From Topomyia yanbarensis (Eukaryota > Arthropoda > Insecta > Diptera > Culicidae), in contig NC_080671.1 in NCBI RefSeq assembly GCF_030247195.1, positions 209,439,993 to 209,503,992 on the forward strand: a DNA stretch of 64,000 nucleotides, written 5' to 3'. Both the position numbers and the translations under genes were made by a program. This document shows positions 33,312 through 42,639 of this stretch, one piece after another (the first letter of the stretch is position 1; every line of letters begins with the position of its first letter). The notes under the pieces were generated by a model that saw only the letters and a list, made by a program, of their open reading frames with translations, ran no database searches and was not told the DNA's origin.

Positions 33312-34180
33312 ATCGACCCAACTAGTGAATCGAGTTGATTCGTTGGAGAGAAGGCGTGACCCATCTAACGTAACTGCGTAACCAATTATTGGGTCATTTC
33401 CCATTTGTTGCCCGGTTTTAGCTACTCCAGGTTGCAGTTGATTGGTTATAATGAACTCCCTCGCATCAACATATAAATCAAGTGCCTCTAATCTTTGTTT
33501 AAATTTATATTCCGTTTCGTTCTTATAAAAACAATCGATCATATTTTCTAAAATTTTCTTTCCTACTTGAGGGACAAATCCTGTGCTCTCTACTGTATTT
33601 AATGTTTCATGAAAAGGAACAAATAATGTATGTTGCAAATCCTGTTGTAAATCGAAGACTGTTTTTCTGGGCATAGAGTTAATATTAAGCTATTTCAACT
33701 TCAATTTCAGATTCAATTTGCTCATCTTTTCAGTTAATCTATTTTGAAAGTTACCTAAATCGTCTTGTCCTGTTGGCCTACCGACAGCTGCATTATTTCT
33801 AGCTTTATTATTAAATTCGTGGGAAGGAAAATGATTTTGGGGCTCGCAAGTAGAGTTCATATCATTTATGACGTCTACATTCGATATGTTGGTTGAGCCT
33901 GAACTGCAATTGTTCTCTTCGTTACTGAAATGACTTTTGAAGTGTCTTATAAAAAAGGATCGTATGCCGTAAGTTCTCATGCATTTTCCAATATTACATG
34001 CGTATTTATTTAACTCCCCGTGATATTCTTCAAATGGTCGTATAATCGATCGTATGTGGCAGACTTGCACATGCATAATGCATCGGGTCAATTCGTCTGT
34101 GTCAGCCTTTTTAAGGCAGTGCACAAGGTAACAATGTTCAGTGATTTGATGGGAATATCATATAAATACCCTGCTAAAAG
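33312..34180 (-). pseudogene. Zinc-finger protein relic, family not identified
   Basis: Minus-strand frame from about 34,180 to 33,312. A C2H2-type finger (CNIGKCMRTYGIRSFFIRHF then KSHF; C-x4-C-x12-H-x3-H spacing) is followed by a polar linker. After one TAG at 33,690 the same frame continues as a helical domain (FVPQVGKKILENMID, NETEYKFKQRLEALDLYV). The ATG at 34,124 is only the first Met; similarity seems to start further upstream. The 3' end is cut by the hAT MITE at 32,998. Probably DNA-binding by the finger alone; everything else is unknown. Confidence 0.5.
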
Positions 34181-34195
34181 GTTCCAAACGTCGGC

Positions 34196-34509
34196 CTAGG
34201 GGCAGATCACTTGTGATGCATTTTTAAAAATCAGCGAAATTAAATGCATTTATTTCCATCAAAATAGAAATTCATAATCCATTTTGCGTTGCGTGCAATA
34301 TCTTTTGAGTTGCGTGTAAGACGTCAAAACCCTACGAAAAAACTAGCCCTACATTCCACAAAACGTCGAACAAAGTGGATCAGCGTAGGACGTTTTTTGA
34401 ACAAACTTTTCTGCGTGGGAGTGCAAAGTTGATGCAAAAATGGAAATTAAATGCATTTTTCTAATTTGATGCAAATTTTTTATACATTCCTAGAGTGATC
34501 TGCCCCTAG
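34196..34509. mobile_element. hAT MITE family CTAGGGGCAGATCACT, copy B
   Basis: Inverted ends as in copy A and a perfect 8-bp duplication ACGTCGGC (34,188-34,195 and 34,510-34,517). It sits in the coding relic; deleting it with one duplication restores an open frame. Length 314 bp. Confidence 0.92.
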
Positions 34510-34995
34510 ACGTCGGCTGATTGAGGCGGATAGTCTATATCATAAGCTATAAATAGTTTCAAACAAATATCCAAAGTTTTTAAGAAGTTGGGAAATTTGT
34601 AGGTGAACGCATTATGCCATAGTGTGTATCCACTGGGGTTATTGCCGAGTACTATAATAATGGGAGTGAATGGTAAGCCTCTCTCGAAAAATCTGTTAGT
34701 CAATCGTGCTAATTCTCCGTCCAACTGAATAAAATTTGAAGCACTAAGAAGAATGGTTTCATTTGTCTCGACCATCGATGGTTTCTAGGGTTTTGATTTG
34801 GCAATTTTGCCAACAGGATGTCTACACGCTAAAACATGAGCCAAAAGTGAGATAATGGCAACGTTCCTTGCATCTGTAATGAAATTACTGTTAGTATAGT
34901 TCTTTTTATGCTCAATTTAGTAAAATTAACCCTCGGAAAACGTCTTATTTTCGATTGTTTCAAGAAGTGCTTTTCCTTTAGAAAAACTCTAGAAA

Positions 34996-35155
34996 GAGAA
35001 CTGCGGAGACTCCATTTTGGGTCGATTGGATTCGCGTTTAGCTGTCAAAAAACGAATCCAATCGAACATTGCCTATCCTTATAACATTGGACGTGTTGCC
35101 ATATAATGCCGGGGCATACGTTGCCAAAAATGCTGTTTTTTTCTCCGCAGTTCTC
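34996..35155. mobile_element. 160-bp foldback with GAGAACTGCGGAGA ends
   Basis: Inverted ends GAGAACTGCGGAGA, plus an inner hairpin TCGATTGGATTCG / CGAATCCAATCGA. No clear target duplication. It lies in the intron or exon end of the minus-strand relic. Confidence 0.7.
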
Positions 35156-35502
35156 TTACTATGAGTTTTTCTATTTTCCTTCGGTATCTAATATTTCCAG
35201 TTCGAATATTCTACCTATGCCACAGGCAAAACTATCCCAGCGTTCGAACAAACTTGCTGATTTTCCCGGCAACCTTCGTTCGAAATCTATTTGTATTAAC
35301 TGGTAACCGTGGTGATTCTTGAGTGTAGGATACTGGACAACTAACGATTCGCTGCTTCTACATTCTGTTTTTGAAAACTCCGTGAGGCGAATGTGACTAG
35401 TTGATTTCCATTTCGCACGTAAGTCTTCCCACTCATTCTGATTGTGAGTGAACCATTCCTTCAACTTTCGGTACTCATCAACTGAAAAATTCTTAGTAAC
35501 AC

Positions 35503-35772
35503 CACTGAGAACTGACATACAAGTAAAGTTTTCAACTTGTGTAAGAAATTAAACTGTCGCTTTGAAATGACAACAGCAAGTAGCAACTTGCCACTGGTCG
35601 GCGCTTCGATCGGCCAGCAATCGCTATACAGGACTTGTATGCAAACTTGGATAAAACGGTGACTCACGCATGCGAACCTGTATGCGATGGCGATTTGCAA
35701 CGTATTTTTATTTAAATGTTTACACAGGTTTTTCGGGAAAATTTGTTCTAGCTTAAATGTCTGTTCTCTGTG
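35503..35772. mobile_element. 7-bp-TSD element, relative of 31,237-31,655
   Basis: The right end, inverted, reads CACAGAGAACAGACATTTAA; the left reads CACTGAGAACTGACATACAA. Perfect 7-bp duplication GTAACAC (35,496-35,502 and 35,773-35,779). Length 270 bp, no ORF of note. Confidence 0.85.
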
Positions 35773-35823
35773 GTAACACCACTAAATGGTCATTTATTGA
35801 ATATCGAATACACGACGTATTAT

Positions 35824-36119
35824 CACAGACTAACAGACATAACACTATGAAGGAATTCCCTAAAAAAACATTGATCCGACAATTTTTCCAGAACACTAAC
35901 TCCACCTTTTATTCACGGTCCCAAACACTGATTTACTGGTGGGTTACCCCTCAGGTTTGGGAGCAATTTTTCACTAGTTGTCTATCCCCCATATGCTTGT
36001 TCATATGTCAGTGGCGCCATAATTTCAAATGTGGCCACAGTCCCAACTACAAATATATTTAAGATGACCGTTAAAGCGGGCGAAGCTTTGTTTTTAAGTG
36101 TTATGTCTGTTAGTCTGTG
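35824..36119. mobile_element. 7-bp-TSD MITE family CACAGACTAACAGACATAAC, copy C
   Basis: Complete 296-bp copy, oriented as copy B. Flanks GTATTAT (35,817-35,823) and GTAATAC (36,120-36,126) agree at 5 of 7 positions. It interrupts the coding relic. Confidence 0.85.
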
Positions 36120-36391
36120 GTAATACTTACTTATGAATGCTCCGACAACCTCTAAAGACACGCCAAACTGCCTCAGTAAATCAGCCACTTCTGTCTCGTC
36201 CGGATCTAGCAACTGAAATTCCTCAACAAACGATTCTTGACTCACTCATATTGGATATGAAAGGTGGAAAATTGTAGTTCCTCTGGCAAAATCTGGCGAA
36301 AATTACCTGAATAGGCACACAGGCACACCGCCGGAAAGAAATTTTCCCAAAAATAAGTTTGGCTGTATTGAAATTTTTCACTCGGTTACAC

Positions 36392-36684
36392 CACAGACTA
36401 ACAGACATAACACTTAAAAACAAAGTTTCGCCCGCTTTAACGGTCATCTTAAATATATTTGTAGTTGGGACTGTGGCCACACTTGAAATTATGGCGCCAC
36501 TGACATATGAACAAGCATATGGGGGATAGACAACTAGTGAAAAATTGCTCCCAAACCTGAGGGGTAACCCACCAGTAAATGAGTGTTTGGGACCGTGAAT
36601 AAAAGGTGGAGTTAGTGTTCTGGAAAAATTGTCGGATCAATGTTTTTTAGGGAATTCGTTCATAGTGTTGTCTGTTAGTCTGTG
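36392..36684. mobile_element. 7-bp-TSD MITE family CACAGACTAACAGACATAAC, copy D
   Basis: Complete copy, oriented as copy A, with a perfect 7-bp duplication GTTACAC (36,385-36,391 and 36,685-36,691). Confidence 0.92.
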
Positions 36685-36699
36685 GTTACACTGCAAAAA

Positions 36700-36880
36700 T
36701 CACACTCCTAAAAAAAACATGCACACTATCAATAAAACTTTCTTGAATCGCATAACACCATGGTTGATTCAACAAAATATGATTGTCAATGCGATAAAAA
36801 ATGTTTGCTGATTCAACAAACAAGAGAAGTTGAATTCAAGAAACAAGTTTGTTGATACGACCTAGTAAATTTTTTGTGCG
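36700..36880. mobile_element. Possible MITE with GATTCAAC motifs
   Basis: Short stretch with TTGATTCAACAAA, GCTGATTCAACAAA and TTGAATTCAAGAAAC strings, closing with AAATTTTTTGTGCGTG. Similar motifs and a GCACGCAAAA-type end occur at 57,234-57,641. Limits uncertain. Confidence 0.4.
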
Positions 36881-37480
36881 TGTAATAGACAACCCAAGGA
36901 ATGTAATTGCTGCATCAAACCAAACAATTGCAGAGAAACTTGGCAGTGTAGGAGGCAAATACATTAACAGTGTCCAACATGTGTAGGGGTCCAAATTAGG
37001 TTGGTTACCTTATATTAAGGTTCAAGTTACCTTTTTTGAGCATGTGTTAGTTTTGAACGCTGGATAGCATGGGTAGGAAAAATTGTGTTCAGCTTTGCGA
37101 CCAGATTATCCAATTAAACCTTTTCAAAACTCTAAAAGAAGAATATCAGCCAATTTATCAGATCACAGCGATTCAAATCATACAAAATAGCTGCTGGAAA
37201 AACTATCGGTTTCGCTAAATGGTGCTTTTGAAAAAGTGGCTGATTTTTTGTCACACTACCACACCGCGCTGGGGTGCGCAACACAACAGCGCATAGAAAA
37301 AATCACAACCAATCTTTCAAAAGCACCATTCAGCTAAGCCGATGGTTTTTCCAGCAGGTATTTTGCATGAATTGAATCGTGATGATCTAATAAATCGACT
37401 GATATTCTTCTTTTTGAGTTTTGAAAAGGTATAAATGGATAGTCTGGTGGCAAAGCTGTGCACAATTTTTCTGACGCACA
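36881..37480. other. Unassigned; large imperfect inverted repeat
   Basis: GAATATCAGCCAATTTATCAGATCA... (37,140-37,250) is inverted as CTAATAAATCGACTGATATTC... (37,280-37,410), with CCGAT/ATCGG-containing arms around a centre rich in CACACC and GCGCAAC. This suggests a foldback element from about 37,080 to 37,475. No gene. Confidence 0.5.
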
Positions 37481-37488
37481 CTACCAAG

Positions 37489-37751
37489 CTAGTGGCAGAT
37501 CACTCTAAGAATGTATAACAAATTTGCATCAAATTGAAAAAAATGCATTTAATTTCTATTTTTGGATCAGCTTTGCACTGCCCCGCAGAAAAGTTTGTTT
37601 AATAAACGTCCTACGCTGCTCCACTTTATTCGACGCAACGCAAAAACATTGCAAGCAACGCAAAATACATTATGAATTTCTATTTTGATGGAAATAAATG
37701 CATTTAATTTCGCTGATTTTTAAAAATGCATCACAAGTGATCTGCCCCTAG
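37489..37751. mobile_element. hAT MITE family CTAGGGGCAGATCACT, copy C
   Basis: Perfect 8-bp duplication CTACCAAG (37,481-37,488 and 37,752-37,759). The left end has one change (CTAGTGGCAG). Length 263 bp, shorter than copies A and B through internal loss. Confidence 0.92.
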
Positions 37752-37760
37752 CTACCAAGC

Positions 37761-37990
37761 CTCGACAAACATATGATTACGGCCTAAAAGCCATCTGTCA
37801 AAATTCACTTTGAATGGAAATTCCAGACAAACCGTTACACGCCAATCACAGATGTTGGTAGTAAATGAAAGAGAAAAGTTTTCTCCTTCATAAACTATTG
37901 TGAACTGTGTTCGACTAGTAACGGTTTGTCTGTCCATTCAAAGTGGATTTTGACAGTTGGCTTTTAGGCCGTAATCATATGTTTGTCGAG
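37761..37990. mobile_element. 230-bp MITE with CTCGACAAACATATGATTAC ends
   Basis: Inverted arms of about 55-60 bp (CTCGACAAACATATGATTAC then GGCCTAAAAGCCA, CTGTCAAAATTCACTTTGAA and ACAAACCGTTAC). A decayed partial copy lies at about 41,345-41,465. Target duplication not evident. Confidence 0.8.
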
Positions 37991-38100
37991 AATAATGCTT
38001 TTTTATTTCTAATTATTTTTTATTTCTCAGTGCTGTTTTTGGAAGGTTAGTTTTTTGTTGAATACATTTTTGGCAACGCTGGTTTCGCTGGCACGCAACT

Positions 38101-38371
38101 CACGGATGCCAGATTTGCAGACAAGTCTGCAAATTCGCAGACTTTTAATTTAAGCTTCAGATTTTTTCGATGACGCAGATATTTGCAGATTTTCTAGTTT
38201 GGTTGCAGATATTTGCAGATTTTTTAGTTTTGTTGCAGATATTTGCAGATTTTTGAATATAAAGGCTTTTGGTTACACTAGCTTTCCTGACATTAAATGT
38301 TTATTTTTTTGTTCTTCCCAGACTTTTAAAATTATTATTGCAGACATTGAAAAAAGTACCTGGCATCTCTG
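38101..38371. mobile_element. hAT MITE CACGGATGCCAG, with TTGCAGATA repeats
   Basis: Ends CACGGATGCCAG (left) and CAGAGATGCCAGGT (right, inverted). Flanks ACGCAACT (38,093-38,100) and ACGCCACT (38,372-38,379) match at 7 of 8. The interior has GTTGCAGATATTTGCAGATT units repeated about every 31 bp. Relative of 32,998-33,311. Confidence 0.85.
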
Positions 38372-38379
38372 ACGCCACT

Positions 38380-39051
38380 TTTTAGCAATGGTCTCTCTTT
38401 CGCTTCTATACCAACACAATCGTAAGAGCAATGCGTTAAATAAACGAAACAACACAGGGTGTACTTGCAAAGGAACATGCACGTCGTGAACAAAATTTGT
38501 TTGTATTATAATATTCCGTAATTAGTCGTTCAGGATTATTATTTTGAAGAAGCAAAGCTTTCACTAACAATTGCAGACAAAAAAGTTTGTGGTTAACAAA
38601 TATCGTGTTGTAGAATATTGTTTTTGGCCAAACTTCGAGTAGCCCATTTAGCGGATGAAACCTTTCACAAAGCCATACGCAAATCAGGAGCTGTAGCGAC
38701 ACGATATGTTGTTCGAAGAGTGAGAAAAGAACTTACCTACATTTTTTCTGTTTTTTAAAGAAAAAAAATCATTAAGCGTGATATCGTACCGATCTGTTGC
38801 AGTATTTAGAAAATAGTGTGTAATATACGTGTGGAATACGTAACATTGATAGTAGAGTGGATGTGTAATTTTGTTTTCTGTTGGCGAAATCATAAAGCGT
38901 TGTTTGATTTGGTAAAATCTACACTAAAAGCATGATATTGTGTGATGCTAGTGAACTACTGCAGGAAGCATTAAAAAAATCAATGGCTATAAATTTTGGT
39001 GATTAATGATCCAGCCTCGTTACTAAAACTACAGGATTATAGTGGCAAATC
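38380..39051 (+). promoter_or_regulatory. Upstream region of the KDM5-like exon, 5' UTR probably included
   Basis: A repeat-poor stretch just before the KDM5-type start codon, in contrast with its surroundings. CAAATCATGAAA surrounds the start. A possible acceptor CTACAG at 39,029-39,034 would make the exon begin at 39,035, but it lacks a pyrimidine tract. On the minus strand a consensus donor GTAAGT sits at 38,731-38,736. No TATA box assigned. Confidence 0.35.
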
Positions 39052-39384
39052 ATGAAAAGTAAAAATAAAATATCCAATTCACCTGGATCGGTAGGTGATG
39101 TGACTGGTGCCAGCTATCCTTTGTGCTCGAGTATCAAATTGGCCTCAAACGGAACTAATCCGCTAATTGGGGCTGGAAGTGGAGAACCTTTGGCCCTACA
39201 TCCCCTGCAGCCAGTTAAACCTCACATCTCGTTGGACAAGTATGATGAGTTCCAGTTTAAAGTGCCTCCGGAAGCACCGGTATTTGAACCCTCTGAGGAG
39301 GATTTCAAGAATCCTCTTATCTACATAAATAAAATAAGACCGATAGCTGAGAAATATGGTATCTGCAAAATTCGACCTCCATCG
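39052..39384 (+). CDS. KDM5/Lid-type histone H3K4 demethylase, first coding exon (JmjN)
   Basis: 111 codons from ATG 39,052 end at a consensus donor (ATCG|GTAAGT, GT at 39,385-39,386), leaving phase 0. Residues 1-70 are a low-complexity Ser/Gly/Pro leader. Residues 72-110 form a JmjN domain ([39 protein letters not shown]), the hallmark N-terminal helper of KDM5 enzymes, which remove methyl groups from H3 lysine 4 in the nucleus. The ARID, PHD and JmjC parts must lie in later exons; none is visible to the right of it here, so the intron exceeds 24.6 kb. The frame runs ten codons into the intron before a stop. KDM4 also has JmjN, but EPSEEDF and ICKIRPP fit KDM5 better. Confidence 0.85.
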
Positions 39385-39760
39385 GTAAGTAGCTATCTGC
39401 AAAAAAAATCTTAGTGGCATTTTTCAAACTCCACTTTGTCCATTATGCATATTTTTTGCATTGGTGGCCTTCAATAGGCCATTTGTTTAGAAATTTAGTC
39501 AATATTATAATGATGATGAGACACCAAAATAGAAATAGGTACTCCATCTTTGTTTTCATTGCAATGGAATCATTTACAAGTGAAAAGGCAATTTGAATCG
39601 AATATACTAAAACGTGTCGAACCTCTATTCCAAGTAGGACTTATTTCTAGTATATATAAATTAATTTGAAATGCTGATAATAAAACTTCTGCGTAAACAT
39701 AGGTATGGTTTATTATGATTTATTTTTTGAATGCCGTATCGCTTAATATATAACTTTTAA

Positions 39761-39892
39761 TGGCGTTTCGCTACACCGGTGTAACTGATCATACTTTGGT
39801 GTAATAGGTTGTAAAGGGGTGTAATAAGTCTATCTCTTTCACACTACAGCGGTGTAGTGCCAATGTAAAAATGAATACGCTTTCATTGTTCC
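39761..39892. mobile_element. Decayed relative of the TGGCGTTTTCG foldback MITE
   Basis: TAATGGCGTTTCGCTACACC, then TACACCGGTGTAAC and CACTACAGCGGTGTAGTGCC hairpins and AGTCTATCTCTTT, as in 29,878-30,007. The right end has decayed (ATACGCTTTCA). Confidence 0.6.
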
Positions 39893-40426
39893 TGGCAATA
39901 GGCTGCAATATGTACATATATTCAAAATTAGCTTATTATTCGGGAAAATATATTCCATTGCTTCATCCATAAGGCATAATTGGAGTTTGGTTTAACTGAG
40001 TTAGACAGTCTGCAGTCGATCCAATAAGTGAAAATGCGCAATTAACCAAATATTTGAGTGTAGCAAATCATTAACACGACTTCAAATTTTTTGTTCTACG
40101 CTTTTACAAGGTAGTCAATTACATAACCGGATACGCCAAGGATGTTTTACAGAATAAGGGAAGAGAGAATGTTAGGCTGGCCCCGTTTCTAGTGTCATGA
40201 GTAGTGGCATTTTCAAACTTGACTTTGTCCATTTGGAATATTTTTTGCTATGGGGGCCTTCAATACGCTTTCTTTTGAAAAGAGCGATACTGGCAGTAAC
40301 ATCATTCAAAGAAAATCTACAGAGAATATTTTCAGATTTGGTTTTAATATCTATTAAAAACTTATGGTGGTTTTCGCACCCTAGATTGCATGAATCAATA
40401 ATCAAAATTCAAAACTGCATAAAGTA
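39893..40426. other. Unassigned stretch, no gene recognised
   Basis: About 530 bp. A string near 40,200 (GTGGCATTTTCAAACTTGAC, TTTTTTGC, GGGGGCCTTCAATACGC) resembles 39,414-39,480 (GTGGCATTTTTCAAACTCCA), showing a short local duplication. ORFs on both strands are unremarkable. Confidence 0.45.
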
Positions 40427-41290
40427 CAGTGAAGACCCGATTTTGTCTAACCTGGTTTTTATCAGCTTTTTGACCCGATTTTGTCAGCCTCATATGAAAA
40501 TTGATAGTTGGTACTGTGCTGATATTTCACCCTAAGGAGGAAAATTGGTAAAAACCAAAATTTCTCACTAGGGTGAAAATTTGTTGGTTAAAACTAGTCT
40601 TTGTACAGGAGGGCACAAATCCTTGTTTCATACTTAGTTGCGTTTCGGCTTCGCCTCATCAGAAACCGACACTAACTTATTGTCGGAATAGATTAGCGCC
40701 GGCTTGACGCAAATCCCTTAAAACTAAAACACACTTTGTGTTTCAATCGAACGACTGATCAAATGTGATGTCCCGTTCGAGCAGAAGTTCTGTTTATGCC
40801 GATGAGACACAAGTTTCGGCTTCACTGTGTCTCATCGGCATAAACAGAACTTCTGCTTGAACGTGACATCACGTTTGCTCAGTCGTTCGATTGAAACACA
40901 GAGTGTGTTTTAGTTTTAAGTGATTTGCGTCAAGCCGGCGCTAATCTATTCCGACAATAAGTTAGTGTCGGTTTCTGATGAGGCGAAGCCGAAACGCAAC
41001 TAAGTATGATAGTTGGTAGCTTGATGGGCTCTAGCACACGAACCAAGTTGAATTCGAGTAAATCCTTTCTTGAGCAATATTTTTTTTTTACATTGTGCTC
41101 TTGGGGTCTTAAGCAGATTTAAAATAAATAATCAGAAAGGGTTGTGATGCTATATCTAGGAACTGAAAAGGAATATTTTAAGAGTTTCGGTTTCTTAAAA
41201 AGAAAGAAAATATATGTCCCGATTTTGTCATTGTCCCCGTTTTATCAGACTAAAATTCACGAAGGGGCTGATAAAAACGGATCTTCAGTG
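40427..41290. mobile_element. pogo/Tc1-like TA-flanked element with a nested palindrome
   Basis: Inverted ends CAGTGAAGACCCGATTTTGTC (left, first 20 bases shared in type) and CACTGAAGATCCGTTTTTAT (right), with TA at 40,425-40,426 and 41,291-41,292. Subterminal CCCGATTTTGTC and TTTTATCAG units recur on both sides. A 493-bp insertion (40,514-41,006) lies inside. No transposase. Confidence 0.7.
40514..41006. mobile_element. Nested insertion with a 380-bp palindrome and 12-bp duplication
   Basis: TGATAGTTGGTA occurs at 40,502-40,513 and 41,007-41,018. Between them, 40,629-41,008 is a near-perfect palindrome (arms about 185 bp, starting CATACTTAGTTGCGTTTCGG, centre GAGACACAAGTTTCGG). A shorter inverted pair (CACCCTAAGGAG... 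/ ...CACTAGGGTG) precedes it. The element class is unclear. Confidence 0.75.
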
Positions 41291-42450
41291 TATTCAAAAT
41301 TATCAAGTTAGATTTTAGTTTTACTGTATAAATAGACTAAATCTTGATAAATATATGATTACGGCGTATAAACCAACTGTCAAAATTCACTTTCAGTGGC
41401 TATTCCGGACAAACCGTTACTCGCAAATCGCAGATATTGGTAGCAAATAAAAAAAAGTTTTCTTTCACATTAACTCATTAACAAAATATCAGACGAAAAA
41501 ATCCAAAAGTGTCAGGAACAGAACAGTTTCTTTGAATCAATTTTGTGTTGACGCAAATAAAATCCTTGCTACATAGCAAATAAACGGTACGTTAGGGTGA
41601 TTCATAGATGGGCGGGTACGGGTATATTTGGGAGATACCCTAACCCGTACCCATAGGAATCGGGGCGATTTCGGGTTTTGTTATCAACGGATACGGGTCA
41701 GATTTTTTCGAAACATTGCCCACGTACCCGTTTTTGAATATTTGGATGACTTTTTTTCGTCAATATCAAAAAGTGATAACTTATCCTCGTAGAAAAATAT
41801 TAAATGTTTTAATTTAATTTTTATTTAATTTAAAACAAACCTTTTTCCCATTTTCATATACATACGTCTTATAGGTGAGCGTGTATCAAGTGAACAAGAC
41901 TATTCTTAGATTTTGAACTGAAAATGAACTGGAAGTCTATCATTTAAAAAAAATCATTGTGCAATTTTTCGCTGCGCTACAGAACAGGGAAACATAAATC
42001 GCTTTTTGTGAAGTAGGTAATTGTTTACTTTAGGTACTTTTCCACCTGTAAGTGGAAAACATGTTTTTCTTTCGTAAATATGCTAGTTTATTGCTGCAGA
42101 TTAATAAAAATGGGGCGGAAACCGAAAATTTTAATAATTGATCAATAAGATTAAAAATAAGTTCTCCCTCTCGTAAGTTGATGGGATTGACGGTATTGTA
42201 AACATCATCAAGCCACAATAGATTCAATAGAGATATCTAAATATAAAGACCTTCGCTCTTTTTAGTTTCTATTTGCACCAAGTTCTACTACTAGAGGTTA
42301 ATTAGTTCTCATGTTAATAATCCACCAATCATTATGACTACTCAGGATTTGATTTATATATTTATGTCAGCCTTTTTTTCTGTTCTATACCTTTCCTCTA
42401 TTTACCCGCTCATAACCAACAATCAACCAGCATCAAATAGATAATTGAGA
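41291..42450. other. Unassigned, with a MITE fragment and a GGGTACGGGT patch
   Basis: 41,345-41,465 is a decayed partial copy of the 37,761 MITE. 41,605-41,735 contains GGGCGGGTACGGGTATATTT and inverted ACCCGTACCC; CCGCCCATCTATGG near 55,366 is the inverse of its start, so a repeated family with that end is likely. No gene. Confidence 0.45.
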
Positions 42451-42639
42451 AAGGATGTGCTATGTGTGGTGGTTGGCTGTTCAAGTATTAGCAGAGTTTG
42501 AAGTACTAATGTGTATCTTTCATGTGATGGTCATAACTTCAGCTGTATCTTGTACCTGTCTAATCTATTACGTCTCTCATATATTGTCTTTCATTTGTTC
42601 TTTCCGAGTCTTATACTATTATTCTACACCCGCCTTCAT

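Larger units (their letters stand above)
34088..36245 (-). pseudogene. Broken coding locus with a putative intron, family not identified
   Basis: Minus-strand pieces that appear to belong together. 36,245-36,120 (start MSQESFVEEF, then a short helical region with LLRQFGVSLEVVGAFI) could be a SAM-like fold. 35,495-35,171 has DEYRKLKEWF, NHHGYQLIQIDFE and CGIGRIFELEILD. From about 34,875 an exon runs to 34,510, preceded by a TACTAAC branch-like string and a TTCATTACAG acceptor, with PFTPIIIVLGN and FPNFLKTLDICLKLFIAYDI. Insertions at 35,824, 35,503, 34,996 and 34,196 break it. Across the MITE at 34,196 the frame closes as QSADVWNLL, ending at a stop near 34,088 that overlaps the zinc-finger frame. 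A TAG follows ILDTEGK, so it is a pseudogene or mis-spliced. Confidence 0.5.

Noticed and set aside
38436..38702. 88-codon minus-strand ORF next to a consensus donor, possible divergent gene
   Set aside because: No domain, Leu/Cys-rich by base composition, and the donor alone is weak evidence.
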